Assembly (NCBI RefSeq): GCF_000820105.1
Contig: NZ_CDDB01000041.1
Span: 56,266-120,265 of the forward strand
Source: Aeromonas schubertii
Lineage (GTDB): Bacteria > Pseudomonadota > Gammaproteobacteria > Enterobacterales > Aeromonadaceae
DNA length: 64,000 nt
Direction: 5' to 3'
Shown piece by piece: positions 15,764 to 24,520 of this stretch. Every line of letters starts with the position of its first letter. Positions within the stretch are counted from its first letter, which is position 1. The translations under genes and the position numbers were made by a program. The notes beneath the pieces are model-generated. The model worked only from the letters and a program-made list of their open reading frames with translations, was not told the DNA's origin and did no database searches.

Positions 15764-18667
15764 ATGAGTGCGCAGAGTGCACAACTAATGTGGTTTTTTG
15801 ATGGCCGCGAGGAGGAGGGGGTCTGGTCACCACGCCGTGTGGCGGAGCGATTGGCTCACCGTGGCTGCTTGCCCGAGCCGGCCCTGCTCGCCCGTCTGGG
15901 GCATAAGGTCTGTCGTCACGGGGCCTCTGAACAGTGGCGAGGGAACCTGGGTGACGGAGTCAGCGCCTCCTTAAACCTCTCGCCGGTTTCCCATGGGGCT
16001 GGATGCGTCGGGTTGCTGACCCTGGATGGTCTGGCCGCAGAGCATCTCTTTGCCTCGCCGTTTCAGGCGCTGGTCGAACTGGCCTGCGATCTGACCGCAC
16101 GGCCCGAGGCCCTCTCCTCTTTCTATCACCACTTCACTCTCTGGTTGCAGGCCTCCCTCGGGGTGGTGTGCTGCTCGGTCTGGATGGGGGAGGAGCAGGA
16201 TCACTCTCTTGGGTGTCACTATGACAGCCGGGGCCTTCTGGCGGGGCAACGGCTCTCCAGTCATACCTTGGAGGCGCTGTTTTCGGTGACTCGGCTGACC
16301 GGTCCCCTGGTGCTGGAGCAGGCGAACCGGCATCCATTGGCCCAGCCTCTGGCCCCGTTATTGACCGGGAAGAGCCTGCTGGTCATCCCCATCTGGCTCG
16401 ATGGCGAGCCACAGGGAATGGTGCTGTGTCAGTGGTCATCGCCCGACTCGCCGCTCGTTCTGGAGCAGCTGGCTCTGCTGCGTGGGGCCATGTTGTTGAT
16501 GAGCCGGGCCGTCGAGCAGATGCGCATCTCCCGCCAGGCCGAGGAGTGGCGGCGTCGCAGCGATCTGCTGGAGCGTTTCTCATTGGCGCTCTCGGCCAAG
16601 ACCGGAATGGCCTTTATCGACACCCTGGTGGAGCGCCTGTTCGAGGTCAAGGGGGTTGAAGGGGCCTGGCTTGCCGAGCGTCATGGTCATGAGCAGTTGC
16701 GCATCCTCTCGGCCGTGGGAGAACACCCCGGGCCCGAATACCCGCTGATGGGCAGCCTCTGTGAGGGGGTCTATGGGGGCCTCTCCCTCCATCAGCGCAT
16801 GCTCGGCGATGCGGAACGTTATTACTACGGGATGCCGCTGCAGGATGGTCATGGAGTGGTGGTCGGTCACCTGGCCCTCACTTGCCTCCATGCGGAGTTG
16901 GTGGCCGATCTGGACTCCCTGCTCAAGATCCTCTCCAGCCGTATTGGCGCCGAGATGGAACGTCTGCAGGTCGAGGCGCAGCTTCGCCTCTCTGCCGTTG
17001 CGTTTGAGACCCACGAGGGGATCGTCATCACGGATCCTGACTTTACCATCTTGCGGGTCAACAAGGCCTTCAGCCAGCTTACCGGTTACGAGAGTGATGA
17101 GGTGCTGGGGTTGACCCTGGGAGAGGGGATCTGGTGTGGCGGTCTCGGGTATGAGCTGGACCATCTGGACCGTTGGCAGGGAGAGATCCAGCGCCAGCGA
17201 CGTGATGGCAGCGTCACTCATCACTGGGAAATCGTCACCCCGGTTAAAGATGAGCGGGATCACCTCACTCACTTCGTGATCTGCTTCGAAGATATCTCTG
17301 ATCGCAAGGCTGCCCAGCGGCAGATCCAGGATCTCGCCTATTACGATGAACTCACCGGATTACCCAACCGGCGGCAGCTGCAGGAGACCTTGACCAGTGC
17401 CTTTGCCGAGGCGCAGCGCAGCGACATCATCGGTGCCTTGCTCTTTATCGACCTCGATCACTTCAAGACCATCAATGACTCCCTGGGGCATGCCACCGGT
17501 GACTGGTTGCTGCGCGAAGTCGCTGAGCGGCTCAAGCGGCTGACCCGCCAGGGTGATTTTCTCGCCCGTTTGGGAGGGGACGAGTTTGTGTTGCTCTTGC
17601 CCCGCCTCTCGGCCAGTCCTCCCCAGGCCGAGATGCAGGCCGATCTGGTGGGCGAGCGCCTGATTGCCGAGCTCTCGGCGCCCTATCCATTCGCCGGACA
17701 ATCCCTGCATATCGGTGCGAGCGTCGGGGTGACCCTCTTCCCGGGCCGGGATCAGGGGGTGGAGGATCTGCTCAAGCAGGCCGACACTGCCATGTATCAG
17801 GCCAAATCTGCCGGGCGACGGACCCTGCGTTTCTTCGATGCCTCCATGCAGTGGCAGGCCGACCGCCGTTTGCTGATCAACAACGAGCTGCGCAGTGCCC
17901 TCGAGAACAACGAGTTGCTGCTTCACTATCAGCCCCAGCACATGGTGCAAGGAGGCGAGATCATCGGCGTCGAGGCGCTGCTGCGCTGGCATCCCCCGGG
18001 GCGCAACATGATCTCCCCGGCGGAGTTTGTTCCCATCGCCGAGGAGACGGATCTCATCGTCGACATAGGTAACTGGGTGCTGCTCGAGGCATGCCACCAA
18101 TTTGTGGCCTGGGAGGAGGCGGGAATCCATCTACCCCAGGTCTCGGTGAACGTCAGTGCCAAGCAGTTTCATGCCCCCGACTTCGTCGATCGGGTACACG
18201 AGGTACTCGCCATGACCGGCATGGATCCGGCGCGCCTCAACCTGGAGATCACCGAGTCGGTGGTGCTGGGACATGCGGAAGATACCATCAACAAGATGGG
18301 CGAGCTCAAAGGGCTCGGGATCAGCTTTGCCATCGATGACTTCGGGGCGGGTTACTCCTCCCTGAGCTATCTCAAGCGACTGCCTGCGGACGAGCTCAAG
18401 ATCGATCGCAGCTTCATTCAGGACATTCCCCGTGATGCCGACAACATGGCCATCGTCGAGGCGGTGCTCGCCATGGCCAAGCACATGGGGTTCAACGTCA
18501 CGGCAGAAGGCGTGGAGTCTCGCCAGCAGCTGGAGTTTTTGCAGGCCCAGGGATGCTGTTTCTATCAGGGCTATCTCGCCTCCAAACCCTTGCCGGCCGA
18601 GAACCTGGCGCGTTACGTACAGCGCCAGCGACGCAATCCCGCCATGGAGTATCAGGTGTCAGGCTGA
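15764..18667 (+). CDS. Cyclic-di-GMP dual-domain protein with N-terminal GAF-like, PAS, GGDEF and EAL domains
   Basis: About 967 residues. Two GAF-like sensor regions (about 90-260 and 270-400), a PAS domain (about 405-530), GGDEF (about 540-700) and EAL (about 715-960). The cyclase site is intact (RLGGDEFVLLL) and an I-site RQGD lies five residues upstream of GGDEF, so product inhibition is possible. The phosphodiesterase motifs are also intact (GVEALLRW, 'LEITESVVL', 'DDFGAGYSSLSYLKRLPADELKIDRSF'). There is no signal peptide or transmembrane helix, so it is predicted cytosolic. The start is uncertain: ATG at 15764 has GGGG upstream; ATG at 15734 is an alternative. A strong terminator follows. 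Confidence 0.88.
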   Translation: MSAQSAQLMWFFDGREEEGVWSPRRVAERLAHRGCLPEPALLARLGHKVCRHGASEQWRGNLGDGVSASLNLSPVSHGAGCVGLLTLDGLAAEHLFASPFQALVELACDLTARPEALSSFYHHFTLWLQASLGVVCCSVWMGEEQDHSLGCHYDSRGLLAGQRLSSHTLEALFSVTRLTGPLVLEQANRHPLAQPLAPLLTGKSLLVIPIWLDGEPQGMVLCQWSSPDSPLVLEQLALLRGAMLLMSRAVEQMRISRQAEEWRRRSDLLERFSLALSAKTGMAFIDTLVERLFEVKGVEGAWLAERHGHEQLRILSAVGEHPGPEYPLMGSLCEGVYGGLSLHQRMLGDAERYYYGMPLQDGHGVVVGHLALTCLHAELVADLDSLLKILSSRIGAEMERLQVEAQLRLSAVAFETHEGIVITDPDFTILRVNKAFSQLTGYESDEVLGLTLGEGIWCGGLGYELDHLDRWQGEIQRQRRDGSVTHHWEIVTPVKDERDHLTHFVICFEDISDRKAAQRQIQDLAYYDELTGLPNRRQLQETLTSAFAEAQRSDIIGALLFIDLDHFKTINDSLGHATGDWLLREVAERLKRLTRQGDFLARLGGDEFVLLLPRLSASPPQAEMQADLVGERLIAELSAPYPFAGQSLHIGASVGVTLFPGRDQGVEDLLKQADTAMYQAKSAGRRTLRFFDASMQWQADRRLLINNELRSALENNELLLHYQPQHMVQGGEIIGVEALLRWHPPGRNMISPAEFVPIAEETDLIVDIGNWVLLEACHQFVAWEEAGIHLPQVSVNVSAKQFHAPDFVDRVHEVLAMTGMDPARLNLEITESVVLGHAEDTINKMGELKGLGISFAIDDFGAGYSSLSYLKRLPADELKIDRSFIQDIPRDADNMAIVEAVLAMAKHMGFNVTAEGVESRQQLEFLQAQGCCFYQGYLASKPLPAENLARYVQRQRRNPAMEYQVSG

Positions 18668-18693
18668 CACGTAAAATTGTTCATTATCCATTA

Positions 18694-18727
18694 GGGTCTT
18701 GGGTAAAATAATCCCAAGACCCTTTTT
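18694..18727 (+). terminator. Intrinsic terminator after GGDEF/EAL gene
   Basis: 10-bp stem GGGTCTTGGG / CCCAAGACCC with a 9-nt loop, followed by TTTTT. Confidence 0.9.
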
Positions 18728-18742
18728 CATGGCGGCGGCGGG

Positions 18743-20665
18743 ATGCCGTACCATATGGAGCAGATACCGTTGAGAGCCGTTATCGGTGTTGTCCTGTGTG
18801 CCCTGAGTGTGCCCCTGCTGGCACAAACCACGGAGCAAACCCTCTATCGCCAGGCCCATGAGGCCGTGCGAGCCAACGACATGGGGCGCTTTTACCAGAT
18901 CAGAGCCCGCCTGAGTCACTACCCCCTGTTGCCTTATCTCGATTACTACCGGCTCGCCTTTCGTCCCGGTCAGGCCGACTATGCCGAGGTGACCCGTTTT
19001 ATCCGCCAGCACGCCGACACTCCCCAGTCGAACCGTCTGGAGCGCAGCTATCTGCAATATCTGGCGCAAAGCCAGCAGTGGTCCCGTTTCCTGACCTTCT
19101 ATCCCGAGCTGCCGGAGTCCACCGGGCTGCGTTGTCTCCATTACGAGGCCAGATACCAGACCGGCCATCGGGATGAGGCCCTCAAGGCGGCAGAATCGCT
19201 CTGGATGAGTGGTGAGTCACGTCCGGATGCCTGCGACGGCCTCTTTGCCCTCTGGCAGGGGCGTGGGTTGCGCACCCAGGCCAAGGTTTGGAAACGGATG
19301 ACGCTGGCATTCGAGGCCGGAAATCCCGCCCTTATTCGCCATCTGTCGGTCGCCCTTGGCAGCGAACAACCCTATGGCAAGCTGATGCAGGAGACCCTGG
19401 ATCGTCCTTCCCGGGTGACGCAGGGGGCAAACTATCCGAACACGGCCAAGGGTCGTGAGGTGTTGTTGTTGGGATTGGCCCGTTATGCCAATGAGGCGCC
19501 GACCCGGGCACTGGATCTGCTGGCTGTCTATCAGGGGCGTTATCGGTTTTCCAATGGGGCCATGCAGCCGGTAGAGCGGGCCGCCGCTCGCCGACTGCTG
19601 CTGGATCGCTCCACGGAGCGTCGCTCATGGCTCGATGGCTGGATGCGCTCCTCCAGTGATGAGGAGCTGCTGGAGCTGCGGGCCCGTCTCGCCGTCTGGG
19701 AGCAAGATTGGCAGCGTCTGGCTGGCTGGATCAAGGGGATGCCGCCTGCCCTGCAGCAGAGCGAGCGTTGGCGCTACTGGCTGGCCCGATCCCTGGAGAA
19801 ACGCGGAGAGGCGGGGCAGGCCAGGACGCTCTACCGCGAGGTGGCTGCCATGCGAGGTTACTACGGTTTCCTCGCGGCGCAGCGCGCCGGTGCCCCCTAT
19901 CGCCTGAAAAATGAGTACCCGGCCAAGGTGCCCACCTGGAGTCAGGCCGTGCGTCACTGGCCTTTCCTGGCCAGGATCCGTGAGCTTAAGGCGATGAATG
20001 AGCTGACGGCTGCTCGCTCCGAGTGGGTGCACAATGTGGATCGCAGCGAGCGCGAGCAGAAGCTGGTGCTCTCCGCCCTGGCCGAGGGACAGGGGTGGCA
20101 CGATCTGGCCATCCTTGGCACCATTCGCGCCGAGGCCTGGGATGCCCTCGATCTGCGTTTCCCCATGCCGCTGCGGCAGACCTATGACAGGGTGGCTCGT
20201 GAGCATGGCATGCCAAGCTCCCTGCTCTATGCCATCTCCCGGCAAGAGAGTGCCATGTACCCGTTGGCGCAATCTCCGGTGGGGGCTCGCGGCCTGATGC
20301 AGCTGATGCCGGCTACGGCCAGGCACACGGCAGGCAAGATTGGCTTTCCCTACCGCAGTGAACAGCAGCTCTTCAATCCGGATGTGAACGTGCGCCTGGG
20401 CAGTGCCTATCTCAAGGGGCTGCTCGATAACTATGACGGTAACCGCATCTTTGCGGCGGCGGCGTACAATGCGGGGCCGGGACGGGTGGCTCGCTGGCGG
20501 GCCCAGAGTGATGGCAAGCCGGTGGACGTGTGGGTTGAGGGGATCCCCTTCAAGGAGACTCGCAACTATGTGCAGAACATCCTCTCATTTAACCTCATCT
20601 ATGAGCACAAGCGCCGTCAGCCACTGAAGCTGCTCAGCGATGCGGAGCTGCACGGCCGCTATTGA
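18743..20665 (+). CDS. slt: Soluble lytic murein transglycosylase (Slt70)
   Basis: 640 residues, the size of E. coli Slt70 (645). An N-terminal signal peptide (AVIGVVLCALSVPLLAQ) is followed by the alpha-superhelical U and L domains (about 25-470) and a C-terminal lysozyme-like domain. The catalytic Glu is in 'AISRQESAMYPLA' near residue 500, with 'SPVGARGLMQLMPATA' and 'AAAYNAGPGRV' completing the family 1A signature. It cleaves the MurNAc-GlcNAc bond to give 1,6-anhydro ends in the periplasm. An alternative start is the ATG at 18755, which would shorten only the n-region of the signal. Confidence 0.95.
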   Translation: MPYHMEQIPLRAVIGVVLCALSVPLLAQTTEQTLYRQAHEAVRANDMGRFYQIRARLSHYPLLPYLDYYRLAFRPGQADYAEVTRFIRQHADTPQSNRLERSYLQYLAQSQQWSRFLTFYPELPESTGLRCLHYEARYQTGHRDEALKAAESLWMSGESRPDACDGLFALWQGRGLRTQAKVWKRMTLAFEAGNPALIRHLSVALGSEQPYGKLMQETLDRPSRVTQGANYPNTAKGREVLLLGLARYANEAPTRALDLLAVYQGRYRFSNGAMQPVERAAARRLLLDRSTERRSWLDGWMRSSSDEELLELRARLAVWEQDWQRLAGWIKGMPPALQQSERWRYWLARSLEKRGEAGQARTLYREVAAMRGYYGFLAAQRAGAPYRLKNEYPAKVPTWSQAVRHWPFLARIRELKAMNELTAARSEWVHNVDRSEREQKLVLSALAEGQGWHDLAILGTIRAEAWDALDLRFPMPLRQTYDRVAREHGMPSSLLYAISRQESAMYPLAQSPVGARGLMQLMPATARHTAGKIGFPYRSEQQLFNPDVNVRLGSAYLKGLLDNYDGNRIFAAAAYNAGPGRVARWRAQSDGKPVDVWVEGIPFKETRNYVQNILSFNLIYEHKRRQPLKLLSDAELHGRY

Positions 20666-20755
20666 CCCCCTTTTTCCCGGCCAGAAGGGAGAGATAGGAA
20701 GGGGCGGGCAAAGGGGTTAATATCCAAGGCTACGCAAGAGTTTATTACGATAAGT

Positions 20756-20783
20756 AACCTTGGTGCTGATCAGCACCAAGGTT
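20756..20783. repeat. 28-bp uninterrupted perfect palindrome upstream of the LacI-type gene
   Basis: Left arm AACCTTGGTGCTGA meets its exact reverse complement at 20769/20770. No spacer is present; in RNA the central TGATCA would form the loop. It lies 90 bp after the slt stop and 65 bp before the regulator start. It could be a terminator-like hairpin for slt (only TTT follows) or an operator. The centre is GATC, not the CG typical of LacI-family operators. Confidence 0.7.
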
Positions 20784-20847
20784 TACCGCAACCGGCGCGG
20801 GTATAATGCCGGAAACAGTGACAGATCCCCCAACAAAGGATGTGCGA

Positions 20848-21846
20848 GTGGCAACGATCAAAGACGTTTCCCGATTGGCCAATGTGTCTATTTCCACGGT
20901 CTCCCGTGTGATTAACAATACGGCCCAGGTTGCGCCCGAAAAACGTGAAGCCGTCATGGCTGCCATGAAGGAGCTCAATTTCCGTCCCAACAGCTTTGCC
21001 CAGGCGCTGGTGAGCAAGCGTTCAAACTGTATTGGCCTGCTGGTGGGTGACCTCTGCGGTGGCCCCTTCTTCGCACAGATGATGCGCGGGGTAGAGCGTA
21101 TCGTCGACGAGGCCAACAAGTTCACCATCGTCATGTCAGGCAACCATGAGGAGCTGCGTGAGCGCCATGCCATCCAGGCCCTGCTGCAGCGCCAGTGTGA
21201 CGCCTTGATCCTGCACAGCAAGGCATTGCCGGACGAGGAGCTGGCCGAGCTGGCGCAAGGGGACACCCCGGTTATCTTTATCAATCGCCTCATACCGGGG
21301 GCCGAGGATCGCTGTGTCTGGTTCGATAACCAGGCGGGGATCGAGACGGCATGTCAGTTGCTCATCGACAGGGGACATAGCCGTATCGCCTTCGTCACCT
21401 CTGATGATGACACCTTCGTCGATGGGCGTCAGCGGATGGAGGGGTATCGCGTGACCCTGGCCAAGGCCGGGATTGCAGTGGATGAGTCGCTCATCGGCAA
21501 GGCCTTCGCCGATGAGCAGGGTGGCTATGTGGCCATGGCTGAGCTGCTGGAGCGTGGAGTGGACTTTACGGCCGTACTCGGATTCAACGATGGCATGGTG
21601 GCCGGGGCTATCTCCTGCCTGCTGGAGCGGGGATTCAGGATCCCGGAACAGGTCTCGGTCGTTGGTTTCGACGACATCCCCTATGCCCGCTACACCTACC
21701 CCAAGCTGACGACGGTCAAATATCCCATCGAGGCCATGGGAGAGCGAGCCGCCGAGCTGGCGTTGGCACTGCTCGAAGGCGACCCCATGCCCGCGTTACC
21801 ACGCAAGTTTGAGCCCGAGCTCATCGTGCGCGAGTCGGTCGCGTGA
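20848..21846 (+). CDS. LacI/GalR-family transcriptional regulator
   Basis: 332 residues. The N-terminal helix-turn-helix is diagnostic (VATIKDVSRLANVSISTVSR) with hinge 'LNFRPNSFAQALVSKR', followed by a periplasmic-binding-like effector domain ('GLLVGDLCGGPFFAQMMRGVE' to 'VGFDDIPYARYTYPKLTTV'). The GTG at 20848 is chosen because AAAGGA sits 7 bases upstream and the HTH starts at residue 4; an upstream ATG at 20806 would add 14 unconserved residues. The effector sugar or nucleoside cannot be read out. An operator-like sequence follows the gene at 21889. Confidence 0.9.
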   Translation: MATIKDVSRLANVSISTVSRVINNTAQVAPEKREAVMAAMKELNFRPNSFAQALVSKRSNCIGLLVGDLCGGPFFAQMMRGVERIVDEANKFTIVMSGNHEELRERHAIQALLQRQCDALILHSKALPDEELAELAQGDTPVIFINRLIPGAEDRCVWFDNQAGIETACQLLIDRGHSRIAFVTSDDDTFVDGRQRMEGYRVTLAKAGIAVDESLIGKAFADEQGGYVAMAELLERGVDFTAVLGFNDGMVAGAISCLLERGFRIPEQVSVVGFDDIPYARYTYPKLTTVKYPIEAMGERAAELALALLEGDPMPALPRKFEPELIVRESVA

Positions 21847-21851
21847 TGGGA

Positions 21852-21881
21852 GAAGGGGCCTGACAGGGCCCCTTCTTTTTT
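21852..21881 (+). terminator. Intrinsic terminator after LacI-type gene
   Basis: Stem GAAGGGGCC / GGCCCCTTC with loop TGACAG, followed by TTTTTT. Confidence 0.9.
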
Positions 21882-21888
21882 ACTTTTT

Positions 21889-21902
21889 TGAAATCGCTTT
21901 CA
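21889..21902. promoter_or_regulatory. Candidate LacI-family operator
   Basis: TGAAATCGCTTTCA is a 14-bp near-palindrome around a central CG with one mismatched pair, the typical form of LacI/GalR-family operators. It lies just after the LacI-type gene and upstream of the structured leader of the next gene, so the regulator may act here. Confidence 0.45.
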
Positions 21903-21954
21903 GAAATCCTTTTCAAACGTGATCGGCTTCAAAGCTTTTTGAGTCGCTAACCTC

Positions 21955-22075
21955 TAGCATAGGCCTCACGAATTAGGAGCCTGGCTCCCGATTTTCCCGC
22001 TGTGGGAAGTATCTGGACAATCCAGCTATTTCCTTCGTTACTTTCGACGGTCATCATGGATGGCCGTTTTTTTTT
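21955..22075 (+). ncRNA. Structured leader or small RNA ending in an intrinsic terminator
   Basis: Downstream of a possible -10 (TAGCAT, 21955-21960) come three short hairpins: GGAGC-CTG-GCTCC (21976-21988), TTCCC-GCTGT-GGGAA (21994-22008) and CTGGA-CAA-TCCAG (22013-22025). A terminator follows: ACGGTCATC-ATG-GATGGCCGT (22047-22067), with a run of nine T. The last T is only 13 bases before the ATG of the yeeZ-like gene. It could be a trans-acting small RNA (a long U-tail suits Hfq) or a cis-acting attenuator. No known riboswitch family was recognised. Confidence 0.5.
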
Positions 22076-22088
22076 GTCCGGAGGTACG

Positions 22089-22862
22089 ATGAGGTATGCG
22101 GTGATTGGTGCCGGCTGGCTGGGGCTTCCCCTCGCCAGGGTGTTGCGGTCGCGGGGGGAGGCTGTCGCGGTCACCTGTACTTCCCAAGAGAAGGCGATAG
22201 AGCTTGGCAAGGCCGGCTTGCAAGCCTATCCCTTTATGGTCGGTGATGAGTGGCCACTGCCCGAGTGCGAGAAGGTGGTGGTGGCGATCCCCCCCGGCAA
22301 GGTGGCCGATTACCCTGCGGCGATCGCCGACATCGCCTCGCGCGCGCGCGCATCGGGCTGCCGTCATCTGCTCTTGGTCAGTGCCACCTCTGTCTATGCC
22401 GAGGGGCAGCAAGAGGGGGAGACTCCGGCCGGGCAGGGGGAGCGTGCCCGGCGCCTGCTGCTGGCCGAGCAGGCGGCCCGCCAGTGTGGCATTGATTCGG
22501 TCACCGTGCTGCGTCCATCCGGTCTCTATGGTCCCGGGCGTCATCCTGGCCGTTTTCTGGCAGGGCGAGCGTCGAGTGGGGGTGGGCGAGCCGTCAACCT
22601 GGTCCACCAGGAAGATGTGGTCAACGCCATCTTGCTGCTGCTCGAGTTGTCGAGCGGGATAGAAGAGTATGTCGTGAGCGCCCCCGGGCACCCCACCCGT
22701 GAGGTATTTTATGGCCAGGCCGCACGGGCGCTTGCTTTGGCACCACCCCGCTTCGAGCCACCGGAGGGGGAGTATCTGCCACTGAGTGGTGTGCGCCTGT
22801 GTCAGGAGCTGGGGTTCGAGTATCGTTGGCCAGACCCCATGATCTGGCTCAAGCAGGGGTAG
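22089..22862 (+). CDS. NAD(P)-dependent epimerase/dehydratase-like protein, YeeZ-like
   Basis: 257 residues of the extended short-chain dehydrogenase/epimerase fold. It has an N-terminal Rossmann motif (YAVIGAGWLGLPLARVL), 'LLVSATSVYAEGQ' and 'VTVLRPSGLYGPGRHP', like E. coli YeeZ. The classical YxxxK catalytic pair is not evident, as in other atypical members. The start at 22089 is fixed by GGAGG 5 bases upstream. Transcription coming from upstream must pass the terminator at 22047-22075, so expression may be conditional. The substrate is unknown. Confidence 0.8.
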   Translation: MRYAVIGAGWLGLPLARVLRSRGEAVAVTCTSQEKAIELGKAGLQAYPFMVGDEWPLPECEKVVVAIPPGKVADYPAAIADIASRARASGCRHLLLVSATSVYAEGQQEGETPAGQGERARRLLLAEQAARQCGIDSVTVLRPSGLYGPGRHPGRFLAGRASSGGGRAVNLVHQEDVVNAILLLLELSSGIEEYVVSAPGHPTREVFYGQAARALALAPPRFEPPEGEYLPLSGVRLCQELGFEYRWPDPMIWLKQG

Positions 22863-22930
22863 ATTGCGGTTTGCCAAGGGCGGGGGGGATCACTATCATG
22901 CCCCCCATCCATTCTATGAGAGCAGTAAGC

Positions 22931-23332
22931 ATGGTCGATACAGTACGTCAGCCCGACGGAGAACTCCTACTCAGAACCCTGGCCATGCCGGCCGATACCA
23001 ACCCCAACGGCGATATCTTCGGCGGCTGGATCATGTCCCAGATGGACATAGGCGGCGGCATTCTGGCCAAGGAGTTGGCGAAAGGACGGATCTGTACCGT
23101 TTCGGTTGAGGGGATGACCTTTCACAATCCCATCAAGGTGGGGGATGTGGTCTGCTGCTATGGTCGCTGTGAGCGGATCGGCCGCAGCTCGATGCGCATC
23201 AAGCTAGAGGTGTGGGTCAAGCCCGTGCTGCGGGAGAATGAAGCGCAGCGTTACTGCGTGACCGAGGGGATCTTCAACTATGTGGCCATCGACGATCAGG
23301 GTCGGCCGCGCCCGGTACCGCGTCACGACTAG
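22931..23332 (+). CDS. yciA: Acyl-CoA thioesterase YciA (hotdog fold)
   Basis: 133 residues, as for E. coli YciA. The hotdog-fold active-site segment 'TNPNGDIFGGWIMSQMD' and 'SVEGMTFHNPIKVGDVV' are visible. It hydrolyses a wide range of acyl-CoAs in the cytoplasm. The ATG at 22931 has GAGAG 8 bases upstream; an in-frame ATG at 22916 is a less likely start. It lies 68 bp downstream of the yeeZ-like gene on the same strand. Its TAG stop overlaps by four bases (CTAG) the stop of a small convergent gene. Confidence 0.93.
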   Translation: MVDTVRQPDGELLLRTLAMPADTNPNGDIFGGWIMSQMDIGGGILAKELAKGRICTVSVEGMTFHNPIKVGDVVCCYGRCERIGRSSMRIKLEVWVKPVLRENEAQRYCVTEGIFNYVAIDDQGRPRPVPRHD

Positions 23333-23553
23333 AGGGGGCTGGCGCTGATGATGGAGATCTCCTCATCAACCCCGGTCTTTTGCCGTATCATGTGCTCGAT
23401 CGTCTCCTCCGATCCGATACAGTGATCGAGATCGAACAGACAGAGATCGCACTGGGAGTCCCGCATGATGAGATAAGGGGTGCTCAGCTCGATCTGATTG
23501 CTCATCCCATGGCGGTCAAAGAAGGTGATCCGGTACTGGTTATGTCGAGTCAT
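23329..23553 (-). CDS. Small uncharacterised protein
   Basis: 74 residues with a balanced, globular-looking composition and two cysteines (SQCDLCLFDLDHCIGSEE). No signal peptide or membrane segment. The start has GGAG about 8 bases upstream. It converges with yciA so closely that both TAG stops share the palindrome CTAG. I do not recognise a family. The coding call rests on composition, the ribosome-binding site and the neat fit between neighbours. Confidence 0.5.
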   Translation of the reverse strand: MTRHNQYRITFFDRHGMSNQIELSTPYLIMRDSQCDLCLFDLDHCIGSEETIEHMIRQKTGVDEEISIISASPL

Positions 23554-23667
23554 GGGCGCTCTCCGGCAAGGTGGATCTGCGTTGCATCAGACGAAGTATG
23601 AGCCTAGCTGTTTTTCCTTTCAGTTGGGTTAAGGGGTAGCATTGCTGACACAGGTGGTTGTTCTTCA

Positions 23668-24519
23668 ATGAAAAAAAGTTATCGCATTCTGGGCTCCTCC
23701 CTGTTGGCTATCGGCCTGGTCGGTTGCTTTGAGGTACCGCAGCAGGGCTATTTTGTGACGGCCGAAGGGGTCGTCCCCGGCACTGGCTGTGATGCTCCGC
23801 CACTGGTAGCCCTGGCCAATCGCCCGCTTCCCCGTGAATTCGGGGTGACGGTCTGGAATCTTTACAAGAGCCAGCGCAAGGAGTGGCTCGCCGGCATGGA
23901 TCGTTTCGCCCTGGAGCAGGATCTGGTGCTGCTTCAGGAGAGCAAGACGACACCCGAGTTGCTCGGCTGGCTACGAGACGGTGGTTTCGAGTGGCAGCAG
24001 GTGCAGGCCTTCACCCAGGGACAGAGCTCCCTGGGGGTGATGACGGCGGCCAAAACCCCCCGGGCTTTCGTCTGTGGCGTTCGTTCTCCCGAGCCCTTTT
24101 TCAGGATCCCCAAGTCTGGACTGGTTAGCCTCTATCCTCTGGATGGTGATCCGGACGGGGTGCTGGTGGTTAACCTCCATGCGGTCAACTTCGAGCTGGG
24201 GATGGCCGGTTACCGGGAGCAGCTCAACGAGCTGACGGCATTGGTCCGACGTCATCAGGGGCCCGTCATTCTGGCGGGGGACTTCAATACCTGGAGCGAC
24301 AAGCGTCAGCGTTGGCTCGATGGCTTGGCCGGGGAGCTCAGCCTGAAAGAGGCCAGACCGGTTCCCGACACCCGTAGCACCGCCTTTGGTCGCCCGCTCG
24401 ACCACCTCTACTATCGTGATCTCGATCTGGTGGAGGTGAGCGCCCCCGGTACAGAGGCGTCGGATCACAATCCCATCGTGGCGCGATTCAAGGCCCAGAG
24501 CCTGACTCCGCAGGAATAA
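23668..24519 (+). CDS. yafD: Endonuclease/exonuclease/phosphatase family protein YafD-like
   Basis: 283 residues. The N-terminus looks like a lipoprotein signal (SSLLAIGLVGC, lipobox-like LVGC), so the protein may be exported and lipidated; E. coli YafD lacks such a clear lipobox. The EEP-fold catalytic motifs are visible: 'VTVWNLYKSQRKEWL', 'LVLLQESKTTPELL', 'VVNLHAVNF', 'VILAGDFNTWSDKR' and 'ASDHNPIVARF' (catalytic Asp/His pair). Gene order yafD-mltD-gloB-yafS-rnhA-dnaQ is that of E. coli. The physiological substrate is unknown. Confidence 0.88.
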   Translation: MKKSYRILGSSLLAIGLVGCFEVPQQGYFVTAEGVVPGTGCDAPPLVALANRPLPREFGVTVWNLYKSQRKEWLAGMDRFALEQDLVLLQESKTTPELLGWLRDGGFEWQQVQAFTQGQSSLGVMTAAKTPRAFVCGVRSPEPFFRIPKSGLVSLYPLDGDPDGVLVVNLHAVNFELGMAGYREQLNELTALVRRHQGPVILAGDFNTWSDKRQRWLDGLAGELSLKEARPVPDTRSTAFGRPLDHLYYRDLDLVEVSAPGTEASDHNPIVARFKAQSLTPQE

Positions 24520-24520
24520 A

